DNA from: Saussurea involucrata
Lineage: Eukaryota > Streptophyta > Magnoliopsida > Asterales > Asteraceae
Length of the DNA: 64,000 nucleotides
NCBI GenBank assembly: GCA_033807775.1
Contig: CM066317.1
Location: 32,429,870-32,493,869 of the forward strand
Direction of reading: 5' to 3'
Below are positions 11,322-22,916 of the stretch, one piece after another. Under the pieces are notes generated by a model that saw only the letters and a program-made list of their open reading frames with translations, did no database searches and was not told the DNA's origin. The position numbers were made by a program, and so were the translations under genes. How positions within the stretch are numbered: the first letter of the stretch is position 1; each line of letters opens with the position of its first letter.

Positions 11322-11332
11322 GGGGGGAGTGT
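11320..11332 (+). other. Polypurine tract
   Basis: GAGGGGGGAGTGT sits directly before the 3' LTR, where plus-strand priming is expected. Confidence 0.85.
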
Positions 11333-13033
11333 TGTAATAACCGTAATTCTTTGTCAGGAATAAAAGTATTTGTGAGAGGTTTTCATGTTTGGGGACCTTA
11401 TAATAATTAAAAGTTAGAGGACCTTCGTGCAATTAGGGAGAGGTATAAGGACCCCTCTTTCACCCTAATTTCAAGAAATGTGTGTGTGTGGAGGCTAGAA
11501 GGAACGCGAAGAACATTGGTGAGAATCGTTTGCATTCAATCAGAAGAAATCAAGGAGGTGAGAGATTGGAAGCTAGCTTCTGCATATTTCATGATTAACC
11601 CTTTTATTCTTGGCTTATTCTGAGAAATCAGTCTTTTGGGTTTTGTGGTTAAATATTGGTAATAGATGCTTTAAGTGGTTAGTAGATGGTATTCTTGTGT
11701 TTAGCATAGAAAGGATCGTTAAGAGTTGGTTAAGAGTTGGTGTTAATGCATTTATTAATTGTGAAATCGAGTTTGTGTGAGATTAGCAGTGGATCGCTCG
11801 ACCTTAACCACGTCCTGTAAGTGACTCTACAGGTTTCCGGATCCCGTGTCCGGTAAGTGTTATTCGGATCGTTCGGTACCCGAAAGAGGTGTCTGGATAG
11901 GAGTATCCGGGAAAGAGTCGTCAGGGTAGTGCTATCCGGGAAAGAGTCGTCAGAGTAGCGGTATCCGGGAAAGAGTCGTCCGGGTAGTGGTGTTCGGAAA
12001 GTGTTATTCGGATCGTTCGGTATCCGGGAAAGAGGTGTTCGGATAGGAGTATCCGGGAAAGAGTCGTCCGGGTAGTGGTATCTAGGAAAGAGTCGTCCGG
12101 GTAGTGGTGTTCGGAAAGAGTCGTCCGGGTAGTGGTCTCCGGAAAGAGTCGTCCGGGTAGTGGTATCCGGGAAAGAGTCGTCCGGGTAGTGGTCTCCGAA
12201 AAGAGTGTCCGGATAGTCCGGTATCCGGGAAGGGTTGTCCGGACTGTTTATTATCCGGAAGTGAGGTCTGGTTAGTTAGAATCCGGTTAGCTTATGTTTC
12301 TCATCCATTACTCATGTGTTTCCTTTGGAGGTCAAGAGTGATAGAAAGATCCGATCAAACGCAACAGGTGAGTTTTTCTAACTAAGTACGTGTTTTAACG
12401 TGGTTTCAAAAGTAAGAAATGATTATGAAATGTTATGTTATATTTCATGAAAAATGGGGGTTTGGAAAGTTAACTTAAAGTGTATGCATACGTTGTTGAT
12501 AGATGTGTAATGGCTAAGTCGGGGGGTTTGGCCCGCCAGTGCTCATACCGGGGGGTGTCCCGTTTATGGCATGGGAGGAGTTACCCAGTAAGGCAGTATG
12601 AGACTGACACGTTGTAGCCATTGTGGGACTTCAGTGTGCCACTTACATGTACAGTTTATGTGGAAGCTTATTGTTTAAAGTTGTTGTTTATAATGGTTTT
12701 ATACTTGTTGATGAAACTGTTGCCACTAGAGGGAGCTCACTAGACATCATGGTCTAACCCTTGCTTTTCCAAAAATTAAACCCTTTTCAGGTAAGCACTT
12801 AGTAGAAGGCTCTAGTAAGGGCAAAGAGAAAGCGCTAGCGTGAAGCTTTGGACTAGAAGGAAGCCGTTATAGTTAGCATGTCAAGCATAGTCTTTAGAAA
12901 TCTCAGCTGTGTAATAGGTTGTTTCCACAAACCTTGTGTTGTACTCGTATGTTTGAGATGATATTTTGAGGCCGTTTCGGCAAGTTATATATTTAATGTC
13001 GTTATGTTTTTTTGGTTGAGTTGGGTTGTTACA
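11333..13033 (+). repeat. 3' LTR
   Basis: This 1701-bp LTR is longer than its partner mainly because the TCCGG minisatellite (about 11825-12290) has expanded. The hairpin copy at 12741-12756 reads TAGACA-TCAT-GGTCTA, so one closing pair is lost. The CAGGTAAGC junction is kept. Confidence 0.95.
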
Positions 13034-13038
13034 TTAAG

Positions 13039-13242
13039 AGTAGAATAAAAATAGATATTTACTTTTGAAAATGAACACTTGTTTAAAGACAAACAAAAAT
13101 AGAAATATAAACACTTATTTTGAAACAAATAAAATAAATAAATAACTAAAAAACAACTATAGAAGTTAAATAGTCAAAATTGGTTGATATATATGGTTAC
13201 TAACATATAAAGTATATATCATTCATTTCATGTACATCGATT
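13039..13242. other. AT-rich sequence
   Basis: No recognisable feature. Confidence 0.5.
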
Positions 13243-13542
13243 GTAAGACCGTCCACAACAATCAAATTTTAACACAATATTATCCCCACTATAATAATTT
13301 TCAACCACTTTTTAAATTGACACTTCATCATAAAAAAAATTATATTTTAATCAAATAACAACGAAACTATAATTATATATTTTTTGCTATAATTTAATAT
13401 GAAATATTCTATTAATTAAATAATTATAATTAAATTAAATTAAATAAATAAATAAATAAAATATATAATTTATAAAACATTAAACTAAAATAGAAAGTAA
13501 AGTATTATATCAATCGTCATTTTCTTCTTCTCTAAATCTTTG

Positions 13543-13980
13543 TCAAATCTTTTTAACCAAATCTGATGGTAAACAATGATTCATGGACCTATTACGTACT
13601 TGTATGTGATTTTGGAGATAGTTTTCGTACTCAGGAAGTATGCTATGAAAGATTTGAGGCATATCTTCGATGATCATGTTGTGCATAATTATACATGTTC
13701 ATTATTTCTCCAAACGCTCTCTCTACATCTTTCCTAGCAGCCTCTTGTTTCTTTGCAAATAGACAATGTTTTGGGGATTAAGGTGATGGAATTGACTTCA
13801 CGAATGTAGCCCAATCAGGATAGATCTCATCAGTAATATAATATTCTAAAATGTAATTGTTACCATTGACGGATAAATTAACTTGTGGTGCTTTCTCTTC
13901 CAAAACTTCATGGAAAACGGGAGAACGGTCTAACACGTTGATCATGAAAGTTGATGGAAATGGATCCTACAACAATGAGC
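13543..13980 (-). pseudogene. Harbinger (DDE_Tnp_4, ALP1/HARBI1-like) transposase relic
   Basis: Minus-strand translation from 13980 gives FMINVLDRSPVFHEVLEEKA, then NYILEYYITDEIYPDWATFV, then KKQEAARKDVERAFG. After a gap it gives CIIMHNMIIED and a tail ending LPSDLVKKI at a stop (13543-13545). These blocks follow the order of the catalytic C-terminal half of plant Harbinger transposases, including the R-D-VE-AFG block that carries the catalytic glutamate. One in-frame TAA, a frame change and a deletion of roughly 30-40 codons after AFG disable it. The N-terminal half is absent. Confidence 0.85.
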
Positions 13981-13985
13981 GAACC

Positions 13986-15579
13986 TGTAACAACCCTCCT
14001 TTTATAGACAAGACAAACAATACAATATCTCTAGCATAAAATAAACAATGCCAAAATGACCCTAAAAAATTCTTGTCTTACAACACTTAATTCAACGGTT
14101 TGCGGAAACAACAGAATTACAGCTGAGAATAATAAACTATAACTAAGCTATAAGGGTGTCTAACAAAATCATCCCCGGCTACGCTCCACAAGATGCCAAG
14201 CCTCGAGCTCACACCTTTCCTTTACCCTTATCTAAAAGCTTACCTGAAAAGGGTTTAGTTTTGAAAAGCGAGGGTTAGACCATGAGGTCTAGTGAGTTCT
14301 CTCAAAAGCGCACCAGAACCACAATTTACATATTTACAAGATATGAAGTAAGAATGTAAATCAACACACTTTTAATATGATATGCACACAGTTATACATG
14401 TTGATGGCCCACGCTATGGTCACACACATCCGTGACAGCGTGTTAGGGCACACACCGCCCTTGATACATTATATGAAACAAATTCATATATGAAACATTC
14501 TATATGGGACACACCCCCATATACACACTTAAGCCATCACATGCCCACACACAAATAATCACACCTTTAAATCACACTATCATGCATGTCCATCAGTATT
14601 AAGTAAAATATGCGTTTTTAAACAGTAATTGCATACATAAACACATTTGGTAGAGTTGTTGGGTTAGGGAGACTCACCTGACGTCCACGAAATCTCTCTC
14701 TGATCGAAAGCTCCACACTAGAACCGCACACCTAACATTTAAATAATCCCAAGAAGGCAGTAAGGAAATGCTCCTACAACCCTCACAAATAGATCCTAAG
14801 TCTCACGCAGAAAATCCCAACATCTCACTTTAGGAGATCACCCAAAAAGCAACCCAAACAGACTCCGGACACAGGAGTCCGGATATCTTGTTCCGGATAC
14901 CACTATTCTGGACTCATCCGGATTCCGGAAACATCCAGGTTCATCCGAATTCCGGGAACTTCCGGACACTCGTCCGATTTCCGGTATAATCCGGATTATC
15001 CCCTCTTCCGGACAACTTATCTTCCGGATTCCCCATCTTCCGGACAACTTGTTCGGATACCTCTGTCGAACCCCAAATCTACATCTTCTTACCAAACTTA
15101 CCAATACACCAGTATAGGAAAAGATTATGAGTCATCAAAGGATAACTCTAACATCTTTAGTCAGATTTTTATCCGATTTAAGCCACCACTTCACACAGGA
15201 GATTACCTCTACTCTTTTAGTTCATCAAACACATAAATCTCCTACCAAACTCTAGGAAACTCCATTAAACAAGAGATTAAGGGAGAGGAGATTACCTTGG
15301 GGAAAAGATTTGGATGAATCCTCTTGAATTTCTGATTCCATGCCTTCCTTTTCACGAATCGCTACCAAGCTCTCTCTCCAAATCGCGTGCGCGCACACAC
15401 GCACACGCACACGCACACACACACACACAGTAACCGCTTTCCTTTCTAAATGAGAACATTTCCAATTTTAGGTTTTGGCCCTCCTTTTATACTCTCTCAC
15501 TACTACCCCAAACTTCTCCCTTTTCTCACTTTTACCACCAAATTTCTCTTTTATTTCACAACTGGAACGGGTTATTACA
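13986..15579 (-). mobile_element. Solo LTR (minus orientation), TSD GAACC
   Basis: The ends read TGTAATAAC...GTTGTTACA on the minus strand. Perfect 5-bp duplications GAACC lie at 13981-13985 and 15580-15584. No internal region or second LTR is present, so it is a solo LTR left by LTR-LTR recombination. It has the hairpin TAGACC-ATGA-GGTCTA (plus-strand 14276-14291), a minus-strand TTTTCAGGTAAGC, and a CCGGA-rich block (about 14865-15070). It is related to the LTRs at 5065, 11333, 38358 and 46259. Confidence 0.93.
15386..15430. repeat. (AC)n/(GC) microsatellite
   Basis: A CGCACAC-type run within the solo LTR. Confidence 0.9.
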
Positions 15580-15990
15580 GAACCACAACGGAGATTGTAT
15601 GAACGTCAACTTCAAGAACTTCTAAACGAACAATGATGTAATTTTATTTGTTAAGTTTATATTTTTATTATGTAATTTATTTTATTGTATTTTAATATAA
15701 AATATATTTTGCATTTTTTAATATTCGTTAATATTAAAAAAAAAATTATTCATACATTTTTTCGTAAACATACTCTACAAACATCACAAAACATGATGTG
15801 ACATAAAGCAACTTCTAATTTAGAAATTATTCCCTACAATTTTTATATTATTCAATGTCACATCAATAAAAAGTATTGATTTAACATTTACATTTACAAT
15901 TACCAAAAATCAATTTTTAATTTAGAAATCATCCTCACAACTACCATAATTTCTATAATAAAAATCTTACATTACAGATATACAATTCAT

Positions 15991-16285
15991 TTGAAATCTA
16001 AGAAACGAGAGGGCATTTTTTATTTGATTTGCCACTATATATTAAGTTATTATATGTTACTATTTCCAAAATATTATTTGTATTTATATTACTATATATT
16101 AATTATATTATATTACGTTACGTAACGATATTCTATTACTTTTAAATTATATATTATATATAATATATATTATTTGCATTTGTATTATATATTATATATA
16201 ATATATATTATTTGCATTTGTATTATTATTATATATTAATTATATTACAAATTAATTATTATTATTATTACATATACACACACAC
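15991..16285. other. Upstream AT-rich region of the beta-glucosidase gene
   Basis: A 44-base block (TATATTATATATAATATATA with TTATTTGCATTTG) is duplicated around 16145-16225. No other feature is seen. This is the likely promoter-distal region. Confidence 0.5.
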
Positions 16286-16297
16286 TATATATATATA
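16286..16297 (+). promoter_or_regulatory. Candidate TATA box for the beta-glucosidase gene
   Basis: A TATATATATATA tract lies about 85 bases upstream of the ATG, leaving room for a short 5'UTR (CTCTACATAACC onward). AT runs are common here, so this is a positional guess. Confidence 0.35.
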
Positions 16298-16381
16298 CTC
16301 TACATAACCAATATCCATTGTAACACAAGCAATTAAGCAAAGTTGATTTACAGAAATATTGTCCCTCCTTGTTGTTCTACT

Positions 16382-18139
16382 ATGAAATCGATGAAATCAC
16401 CTGCCATTTTTCTCTTCTTCTTTCTCATCTCCACTTTTGCTCTTCTTCTTGAAGCCTCCAACAATGGTGATGGAGGATTCAAACCGGAAGAAAAAGAAGA
16501 TTCCCATATCAAAAGATCCGATTTTCCACCCGGGTTTCTCTTTGGAGCATCCACTTCTGCTTACCAAGTCCATCAATTAACCTTCCTCTTTTTCTCTCAT
16601 TAAATTTTCTTCCTCATTATCATATAACAATTAATCTATCGGTACTGTCAACTCATGGAATTTTGCAGATTGAAGGAGCCTATCGGGAAGATGCTAAATC
16701 CCTCAGCAATTGGGATGTATTTTGTCATTCAGCCGTAGGTTTGTATTATTTATTTATTATACGACCAATTGATTTTGATTTTCGATGATAAATATCAACG
16801 GACATTGTTATTAGGTTGTGGAGGAAATGGAGACAATGGAGATATTGCGGATGATCATTACCATCGGTTTTTGGTTCAACTACTACTCATATACATACAT
16901 ACACACGGGTTAAATCAAATGAGAACCACAAATATGTTGCAAATTCGTAAGAACTGATTTAAAAATATTTTTTACATGATATTTTTTCATCAAAAGCTAG
17001 GATTTAAGATATTTTGCTTCACATGTATTTGTTTCATAATATGATAGTTTTATATAGATTTGTTTGACCGTGTGAATATTTTTTACCGGTATTTTTCATT
17101 TTACTAGATGAATCAAAAAACAAAATTTCGCATGTAATCTTTTAACAAGGTGAACACGAACACATATGAAATAATATCTTAAATCATAGGTTTTGATGAA
17201 AAAAAATCATATAAAAAACTATTTTTATATTGGTTCTCACGTGTTTGTAACATATTTGTGGTTCTTATTTGATTATTGTCCTATATATAACTTCTGGATG
17301 TTATATATATATGGAAGAGTTCAATAGAGAAGTCCAAATATTTAGAGAAATAGAGAAGTGATTTTGGCCATTTATTCGGTCAAGATCGGCGGCTTTGACC
17401 GAGAAGCAGCGGATAATTACTCGCGTGGTCTGCACAAGATAGAGGGATAGTTTCGTAAAAAATACACGGGCTGAGTTCATATATGAATCTGTGTGATTCA
17501 CATATGAACTATACGTTCATATATGAACATTTGTAATTCACATATAAACTTTTTTTAACTAATTCATATATGAACTTTTGTGATTTATATATGAACCTTT
17601 GTGATTCATATATGAATCAGTTAATTTGTTCATATGAGAAGTAGTTAAAAAAATTCATATATGAATCACAAAGATTCATATATGAACACACAGGTTCATA
17701 TATGAATTAGTTAAAAAAATTCATATATGAATCACAAAGGTTCATATATGAACACAAAGATTCATATATGAATCAATTAATTGGTTCAACTGATTCATAT
17801 ATGAACCTACAGTTAATTGGTTTTATATATGAAACACAAAGGTTCATATATGAATCACAAGATTCATATATGAATTAGTTATAAAGAGTTCATATGTGAA
17901 TTACAAAGGTTCATATATGAACGTATAGTTCATATGTGAATCACACAGATTCATATATGAACTCAGCCCGTGTTTTTTGTAAAAGTTACGAAATTACCCT
18001 TCTATTTTTGGAACAGCCGCAATTTTTGACCAGTCAAAACCGCAACTTTTGACCAATTATAACCGATCTTGACCGAATAAATGGCCAAGATCACTTCTCT
18101 ATTTCTCTAAATATTTGGACTTCTCTATTGAACCTAAGG

Positions 18140-18186
<47 letters not shown>

Positions 18187-21100
18187 CGGGTTCAAATGAG
18201 GAGCGCATCAAAACGTGAGAACGTGAGGAGCACCGTCCATGTACAAAATCACATGTGATTCACAACACAAACCGCGGGACAAGCCGCGCGCTTTTGCAAA
18301 CCGCGTAACAAACCGCGCGTGTCCAAAATGTTAATCACATATGATTTTTAGTCCTGTGTTGTGAATCACATATGATTTTGTACATGGACGGTGCTCCTCA
18401 CGTTCTCACGTTTTGATGCACTCCTCACATGAACCCTCCTCTATATATATATAAACAACTTGTTTTTCTTGAATCTTAATGATGTTTCTTTAACACAGAA
18501 AGACATTGAGATGATGCATTCCCTTGGTCTTAAAGCATACAGATTTTCAATTTCATGGGCTAGAATTCTTCCAAGTAATTAATCTCACCATCCCTTTCTT
18601 GTTTCTTACATCTTTTCAACTTAATTTGCTCAATTAATTACTTTTTTGTGGTTTCTCAATTAATTCCAGGAGGAAAGTGTGGTGAAGTTAATCCGGCCGG
18701 AATCAAGTTTTATAACAAGATAATAGACAATCTCATCCTCAAAGGTGCATTGGCTGATCTTCTCAAACAGATTCTCCAAAATTTCTTTAAATTGGAGAAC
18801 TAAGAATTGAAATCTTTAAAAAAAAATCTCTATTTTGATGAATCCAACATTAATTAAAATCTTAACGTATTTCATTCATCTATTAAAATATTATTTTTAT
18901 CTCTACATATTTTATTTTCAAAGTTTTCTATTGGTCTTTTCTTCATCGGGTGATCATTATTTGGGTGATCTCCATATTTGGAGAAAACACGTTTCTCTCT
19001 CCAACTTTTTTTTTTATTTTGAAGATAGTTTTGGGGAAACTGTTTGAGCAAAATATTAGCTTAAAATCCTCATTGTCTCCATTTTAGAGAAGCTGTTGAA
19101 GATGCTCTTTGAAATCGATTCAAATTCAAGATTCATGGATCATTTTTTTATGTTTAATTTGTTGATGAAAATGATACAGGAATAGAGCCATTTGTGACGC
19201 TTTTCCATAACGATTTCCCTCAGGAACTTGAAGAGAAATATGGGTCTTGGCTCCACCCCGAAATGAAGTACGTGACCTTGATATCAATTCCTAAATTTGC
19301 TTACTTGTTAGTTTATCGATTGGAACGTATTTATGTATCTTGTTGGCAGGGAAGAGTTTGTGCATATGGCGGAAATTTGTTTTAAGTCGTTTGGAGACCG
19401 GGTGAAGTATTGGATCACAATCAATGAACCTAACGTATTCACACAACTTGCGTACGAATTAGGTCTTTTTCCTCCTTCTCGTTGTTCGGAGCCAGTTGGC
19501 AAGTGCGTTGCCGGAAATTCGGATGTGGAGCCTCTCATTGTTATGCACAATTTGTTACTAGCTCATGGCATGGCAGCCAAGCTATATCATCAAAAATTTC
19601 AGGCAAGCAACCAACTTTAACTCTTTTTTTACCTTTACTTTAATGACAATTATATATTTTTAGAAGGGAAATTAATTAAAATGGATCAAATTTGACTTTG
19701 AGTTACAAAAATACTTCATCTCTCTCCTGGTTTGCAAAAATGCCCCAAGATCCCGCAATTTAACCCGTGATCGTGGAACCAGACAAATTTGGAAGATTTG
19801 GTCCTCGATCAATGACCCTTTATTTTCATCCACAAATAAATTGTTTACTATTCATTATTAATTATTAATAGTAATTGTGGAAGTGGAGTGCATCGCGGAA
19901 GTTGTGGAAGTGGAGTGCATTGTGGAAATACCAATTGGTATTTAGACTATTAATTATTAATAGTAATTGTGGAAGTGGAGTGCATCCCGGAACAAATCCA
20001 CTCTTGTTATTATTTTATTATTTTATAAAAGGGCAAGCACTAGAGTGGCAAGAAATTGTTGGATCGAGGGGAAATCCACTTTTATTATTTGGAGTCTGCA
20101 ATAGAGGGACCAAATCGAGTGAAAAATGTGGGAATCCGCGATAGAGGGTAAAATCGTGGGATAAATGAGTATTTTTGTAAACCGGGAGAGATATGAGATA
20201 TTATATATATATATATATATATATAATATTTTAATAATATAAGTAATGATTTAATCTTTAAAATGAAGAATCTGTTTAAGTTGAATGCAATATTTTTCTT
20301 AAAGATTTTGGCTTTTGATTCAACATTTTATAAACTTTTGAAGAATGTATTGGTGATCCTCTTATAACAGAATAAAACATACATACATATGTTGGATAAG
20401 TGTATTGTGTAATCTAAATTGGTCGTTTTTAGTTTAACAAGTCTTTATTAAAGAAATAAACTATTTATTATTTGTTATTATAATATATATTTTTAAATGA
20501 TAATTACTTTTTTTTTAAAATAATTTAATAATAAATAAAATATGTTATTTGAACGTGGGGTCCAAATATTTGGTGGGTTTTTAAAGTGTGGTCCAAGTTG
20601 AGTTTTCTTTTTGTGTATGGGTCCACCAATGGTGTTTCTTTTAGTGTCAAGGTTGGAGATTATCTAAATATATCTTTGCATGTTGATTAAGAAAATTACG
20701 TTCGTAATTAACCTTTGGATTCTTTCAATAGCCTAAACAAGGTGGATCGATAGGGCTCGTTATGCACTGTTACATGTTTGAACCGCTAACAGACAATGAG
20801 CTTGATCGCAACGCTGCCAAGAGGGGCTTGGCTTTCAATATTGGCTGGTAAATAATGCTCTTGAACGTCTTATGTACCTTAGTTATATAATATCTTCCAT
20901 TCAACTTCTTACAATAAAAAACAAGTCGCTTACCAAAGGGCCTTTGGTCTAGCGATATCTTAGTCTTTGGCCTCCTAAGAGGTCAGGGTTCAAATCTCAC
21001 TAAAGGTGAGGAGTGTGTGTGAATTTATTTGTTCATTTGGCGTATATAAATATTATATACTCCAAACAAAAACAGGTCACTTGATCCGGTAATATTTGGA

Positions 21101-22916
21101 GAATACCCCGAAGAAATGCGCAAATACCTTGGAACCAAATTACCAAGTTTCTCCGCAGCCGAAAAGAACTTTTTGAAGAACAGTAGTGATTTTATTGGCA
21201 TCAACCATTATTCGACTACGTATACCAAGGATTGTACCAACTCTAGTTGCTCTCCATTTGCAAATCGTGCAATCCGAGGTTTTCTAGAGATGGTTGAAGA
21301 GCGTGACGGCGTGCCGATTGGCGAACCGACCAAGGTAAAAGGATTGCCGGTTGTTCCTAGAGGCATGGGGGAGATTGTCAACTATCTCAAGATTCGGTAC
21401 CATAATAAACCCATGTTTATTACTGAAAACGGTAAGTTTCACGATTATCGAATTGAACAAATTACGAATATGAAAGTTTAGAGAATTTTTTAAAAATTGA
21501 TGGTATTCAATCCCACCAATGAGATTGAACTTTTATAATTTTATATTAAGTATTTTTAAAGTGTATTGGAAAGATAAATTAGAGAATATTATATTAACGT
21601 AAGTTGTGTTAAAATCTCTAAAATAGATAACCTGTGGAGATGAATGGAACTAGTGGTGGCCAAAAATCGGGGTCGGGCCGGGTCGGAACAAGAACCGGGT
21701 TCAAACAGTAAAGGGGAAAACCGGGTCAACCAAAAACCGGGCCGGGTCAAACCCTAAAACCCCTGGCCCGTATAGGGTTAAAAAAACCGGTTTTTATAAA
21801 ACCGGGCCGGGCCGGGCCAAGAACCGGTTCGGGATCGGGCCGAGAACCGGTTCGGGATCGGGCCGGGGTATTTTTCTTGTTTTAAAAAAAAATAATTTCT
21901 TTGTATAATAATTAATTACTAAACTTTAGAAAGTAAAAAATTGGATTGGATCACTAAAATACACTTTAAAAATACGTTTTATTTATATAGCGAGAGCCGA
22001 GAAATGAGAATTGTATGCGTTTTTTGCGAGAAACAAATATAACGAGAGCCGAGAAATGAGAATTGTAAGCGTTTTTTGCGTTTTGTAAGCAATTGTAAGG
22101 TGGTGATCACTCCATAACACCCCTAGTATTTATATGGGGTTGGAGGGGATATTTTTGAGCCAAAAAACGGTCACAAAGGGGTTCCCAACGGCTAGAAACG
22201 GCTCTCTAACGGTTATAATTTTTTGAAAAAAAATCGGGTCGGGCCACGAATTGGGTCACGAACCGGTCCCGGGCCAGGCCGGGTCGAGAAAATTCCTAAA
22301 TACACGAACCGGTCCCGGCTCTCGGGCTTGAAACCGGTTCTTGACCGGGCCGGGCCAGAACCGGTTCTTGGCCGGTTTCGGGTCGGGTCGGTTCGGGTCA
22401 ATTTGGCCACCACTAAATGGAACTATTTTTAGAGATTTTAACTTTTGATTCTCTATTTTAGAAAAATTATAAAAAACTTGTTGGAGATGCTCTGATATTG
22501 ATCATGCCCTCATTTTTGTATCTCCGTTGCAGGGTATTCTTCCCCCCACGTGCCGGGGGCAGGAATCAAAGAGCTCGTGAATGACGTCAAACGAGTTAAA
22601 TTTCACGAAGCGTACCTTGCTTCTCTAGCCAAGTCTATCAGGTCCGCTCTACAATTGATCTTTCGTTTGACTTTTTATGAACGAAAAACTTGTAGTATTT
22701 CTTATTTGAAGAACTTAATTGTTGTTATTGAACGACAGAGGGGGAGCGGATGTACGTGGATATTTTGTATGGTCGTTGATGGATAATTACGAATGGTTGC
22801 AAGGTTACGACGTGAAGTTCGGGTTATTCTACGTTGATCGTCGAACGCTTACTCGGGTGCCGAAGCTTTCTGCCAAATGGTACAAGAATTTCGTGAAAAA
22901 CAACGATGTTAATTAG
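16382..22916 (+). CDS. Glycoside hydrolase family 1 beta-glucosidase (monolignol-type, BGLU46/BGLU18-like)
   Basis: Eleven exons join in frame: 16382-16567, 16669-16738, 16815-16873, 18499-18574, 18670-18744, 19180-19267, 19350-19602, 20732-20847, 21076-21431, 22533-22641 and 22739-22916. They total 1566 nt and encode 521 aa, a normal GH1 length. The start is the ATG at 16382. It opens a hydrophobic signal peptide (about residues 5-25), so the enzyme should enter the secretory pathway. FPPGFLFGASTSAYQ begins the barrel. The acid/base glutamate is in TINEPN (exon 7) and the nucleophile in ITENG (across exons 9/10). VWSLMDNYEW is the usual late active-site strand. The block FPPSRCSEPVGKC fits the monolignol-glucoside branch (coniferin/syringin hydrolysis), which is inferred from family resemblance. 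Intron 7 is GC-AG. Introns 3, 7, 8 and 9 carry transposon insertions. No stop or frameshift is seen, so it looks functional. Confidence 0.93.
17319..18133. mobile_element. MITE with long terminal inverted repeats (intron 3)
   Basis: Arms of about 72 bases (17319-17390 and 18062-18133) are near-perfect reverse complements, with outer ends GTTCAATAGAGAAG. The length and unequal interior suggest a MULE-like element. No target duplication could be fixed. The interior is filled by a TTCATATATGAA array. Confidence 0.8.
17479..17962. repeat. Array of palindromic TTCATATATGAA-type 12-mers
   Basis: More than 20 copies of TTCATATATGAA or one-base variants are spaced by short CACAAAGG- or AGTTAAAAAA-type linkers. 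Each unit is self-complementary and the array as a whole also contains inverted blocks. Confidence 0.9.
18183..18439. mobile_element. MITE with about 85-bp terminal inverted repeats (intron 3)
   Basis: The left arm runs from GGGTCGGGTTCAAATGAGGAG through the AACGTGAGAACGTGAGGAGC block. The right arm is its reverse complement with a few changes. It is flanked by AT microsatellites (18143-18181 and 18442-18452), a common context for this MITE type. The centre has CCGCG-rich words. Confidence 0.85.
19690..20200. mobile_element. Degenerate inverted-repeat element in intron 7
   Basis: The left edge (CTCTCTCCTGGTTTGCAAAAAT) is inverted at the right edge (near ATTTTTGTAAACCGGGAGAG). Inside, GTGGAAGTGGAGTGCAT occurs three times, showing internal duplications. 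The borders are approximate. Confidence 0.55.
20935..21060 (+). mobile_element. tRNA-derived SINE fragment (intron 8)
   Basis: TGGTCTAGCGATATC resembles an A box and GGGTTCAAATCTC a B box about 45 bases downstream, followed by a short unique tail. This is the internal Pol III promoter layout of tRNA-related SINEs. No acceptor stem closes, so it is not a functional tRNA gene. No clear poly-A tail or TSD was seen. Confidence 0.55.
21651..22415. mobile_element. hAT-type non-autonomous element (intron 9), TSD AATGGAAC
   Basis: The inverted ends are TAGTGGTGGCCAAA and TTTGGCCACCACTA. A perfect 8-bp duplication AATGGAAC flanks it (21643-21650 and 22416-22423), the hAT hallmark. Both subterminal regions are dense in CGGGCCGGGTC-type words and the middle is AT-rich. 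Open frames across the GC-rich part are artefacts. Confidence 0.92.

Larger units (their letters stand above)
5060..13038 (+). mobile_element. Complete but coding-dead LTR retrotransposon (Ty3/gypsy chromovirus derived)
   Basis: LTRs lie at 5065-6598 and 11333-13033, both starting TGTAATAACC and ending TTGTTACA. The element is bordered by a perfect 5-bp target duplication TTAAG (5060-5064 and 13034-13038). A primer-binding site follows the left LTR and a polypurine tract precedes the right one. The 4.7-kb interior has no intact gag or pol, only a recognisable integrase-tail/chromodomain relic at its 3' end. The LTRs differ at roughly 4% over their first 170 bases. The element is therefore either an old autonomous copy or a LARD-like non-autonomous derivative moved in trans. 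Confidence 0.93.
13243..15990 (-). mobile_element. PIF/Harbinger-derived element, split by a solo LTR
   Basis: The left edge (GACCGTCCACAACAATC) resembles the GAGCATCC-CAACAA ends of the MITE at 32608-33110. The right part (about 15790-15990) aligns in reverse orientation with the body of that MITE, including repeated AATTTAGAAAT blocks. Between them lies a Harbinger transposase relic. The LTR at 13986-15579 is inserted within the element. The outer right terminus has decayed, so the end is approximate. Confidence 0.7.

Noticed and set aside
17479..17962. A CRISPR-like array
   Set aside because: Repeats are palindromic 12-mers with short similar linkers inside a MITE, not direct repeats with unique spacers, and the DNA is plant.
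20935..21010. A tRNA gene
   Set aside because: A- and B-box-like words are present, but the acceptor and anticodon stems do not fold properly. A SINE fragment explains it better.
22213..22432. Arg/Gly/Pro-rich open frames in beta-glucosidase intron 9
   Set aside because: They are produced by the GGGCCGGGTC repeats of the hAT element and lie within an intron.
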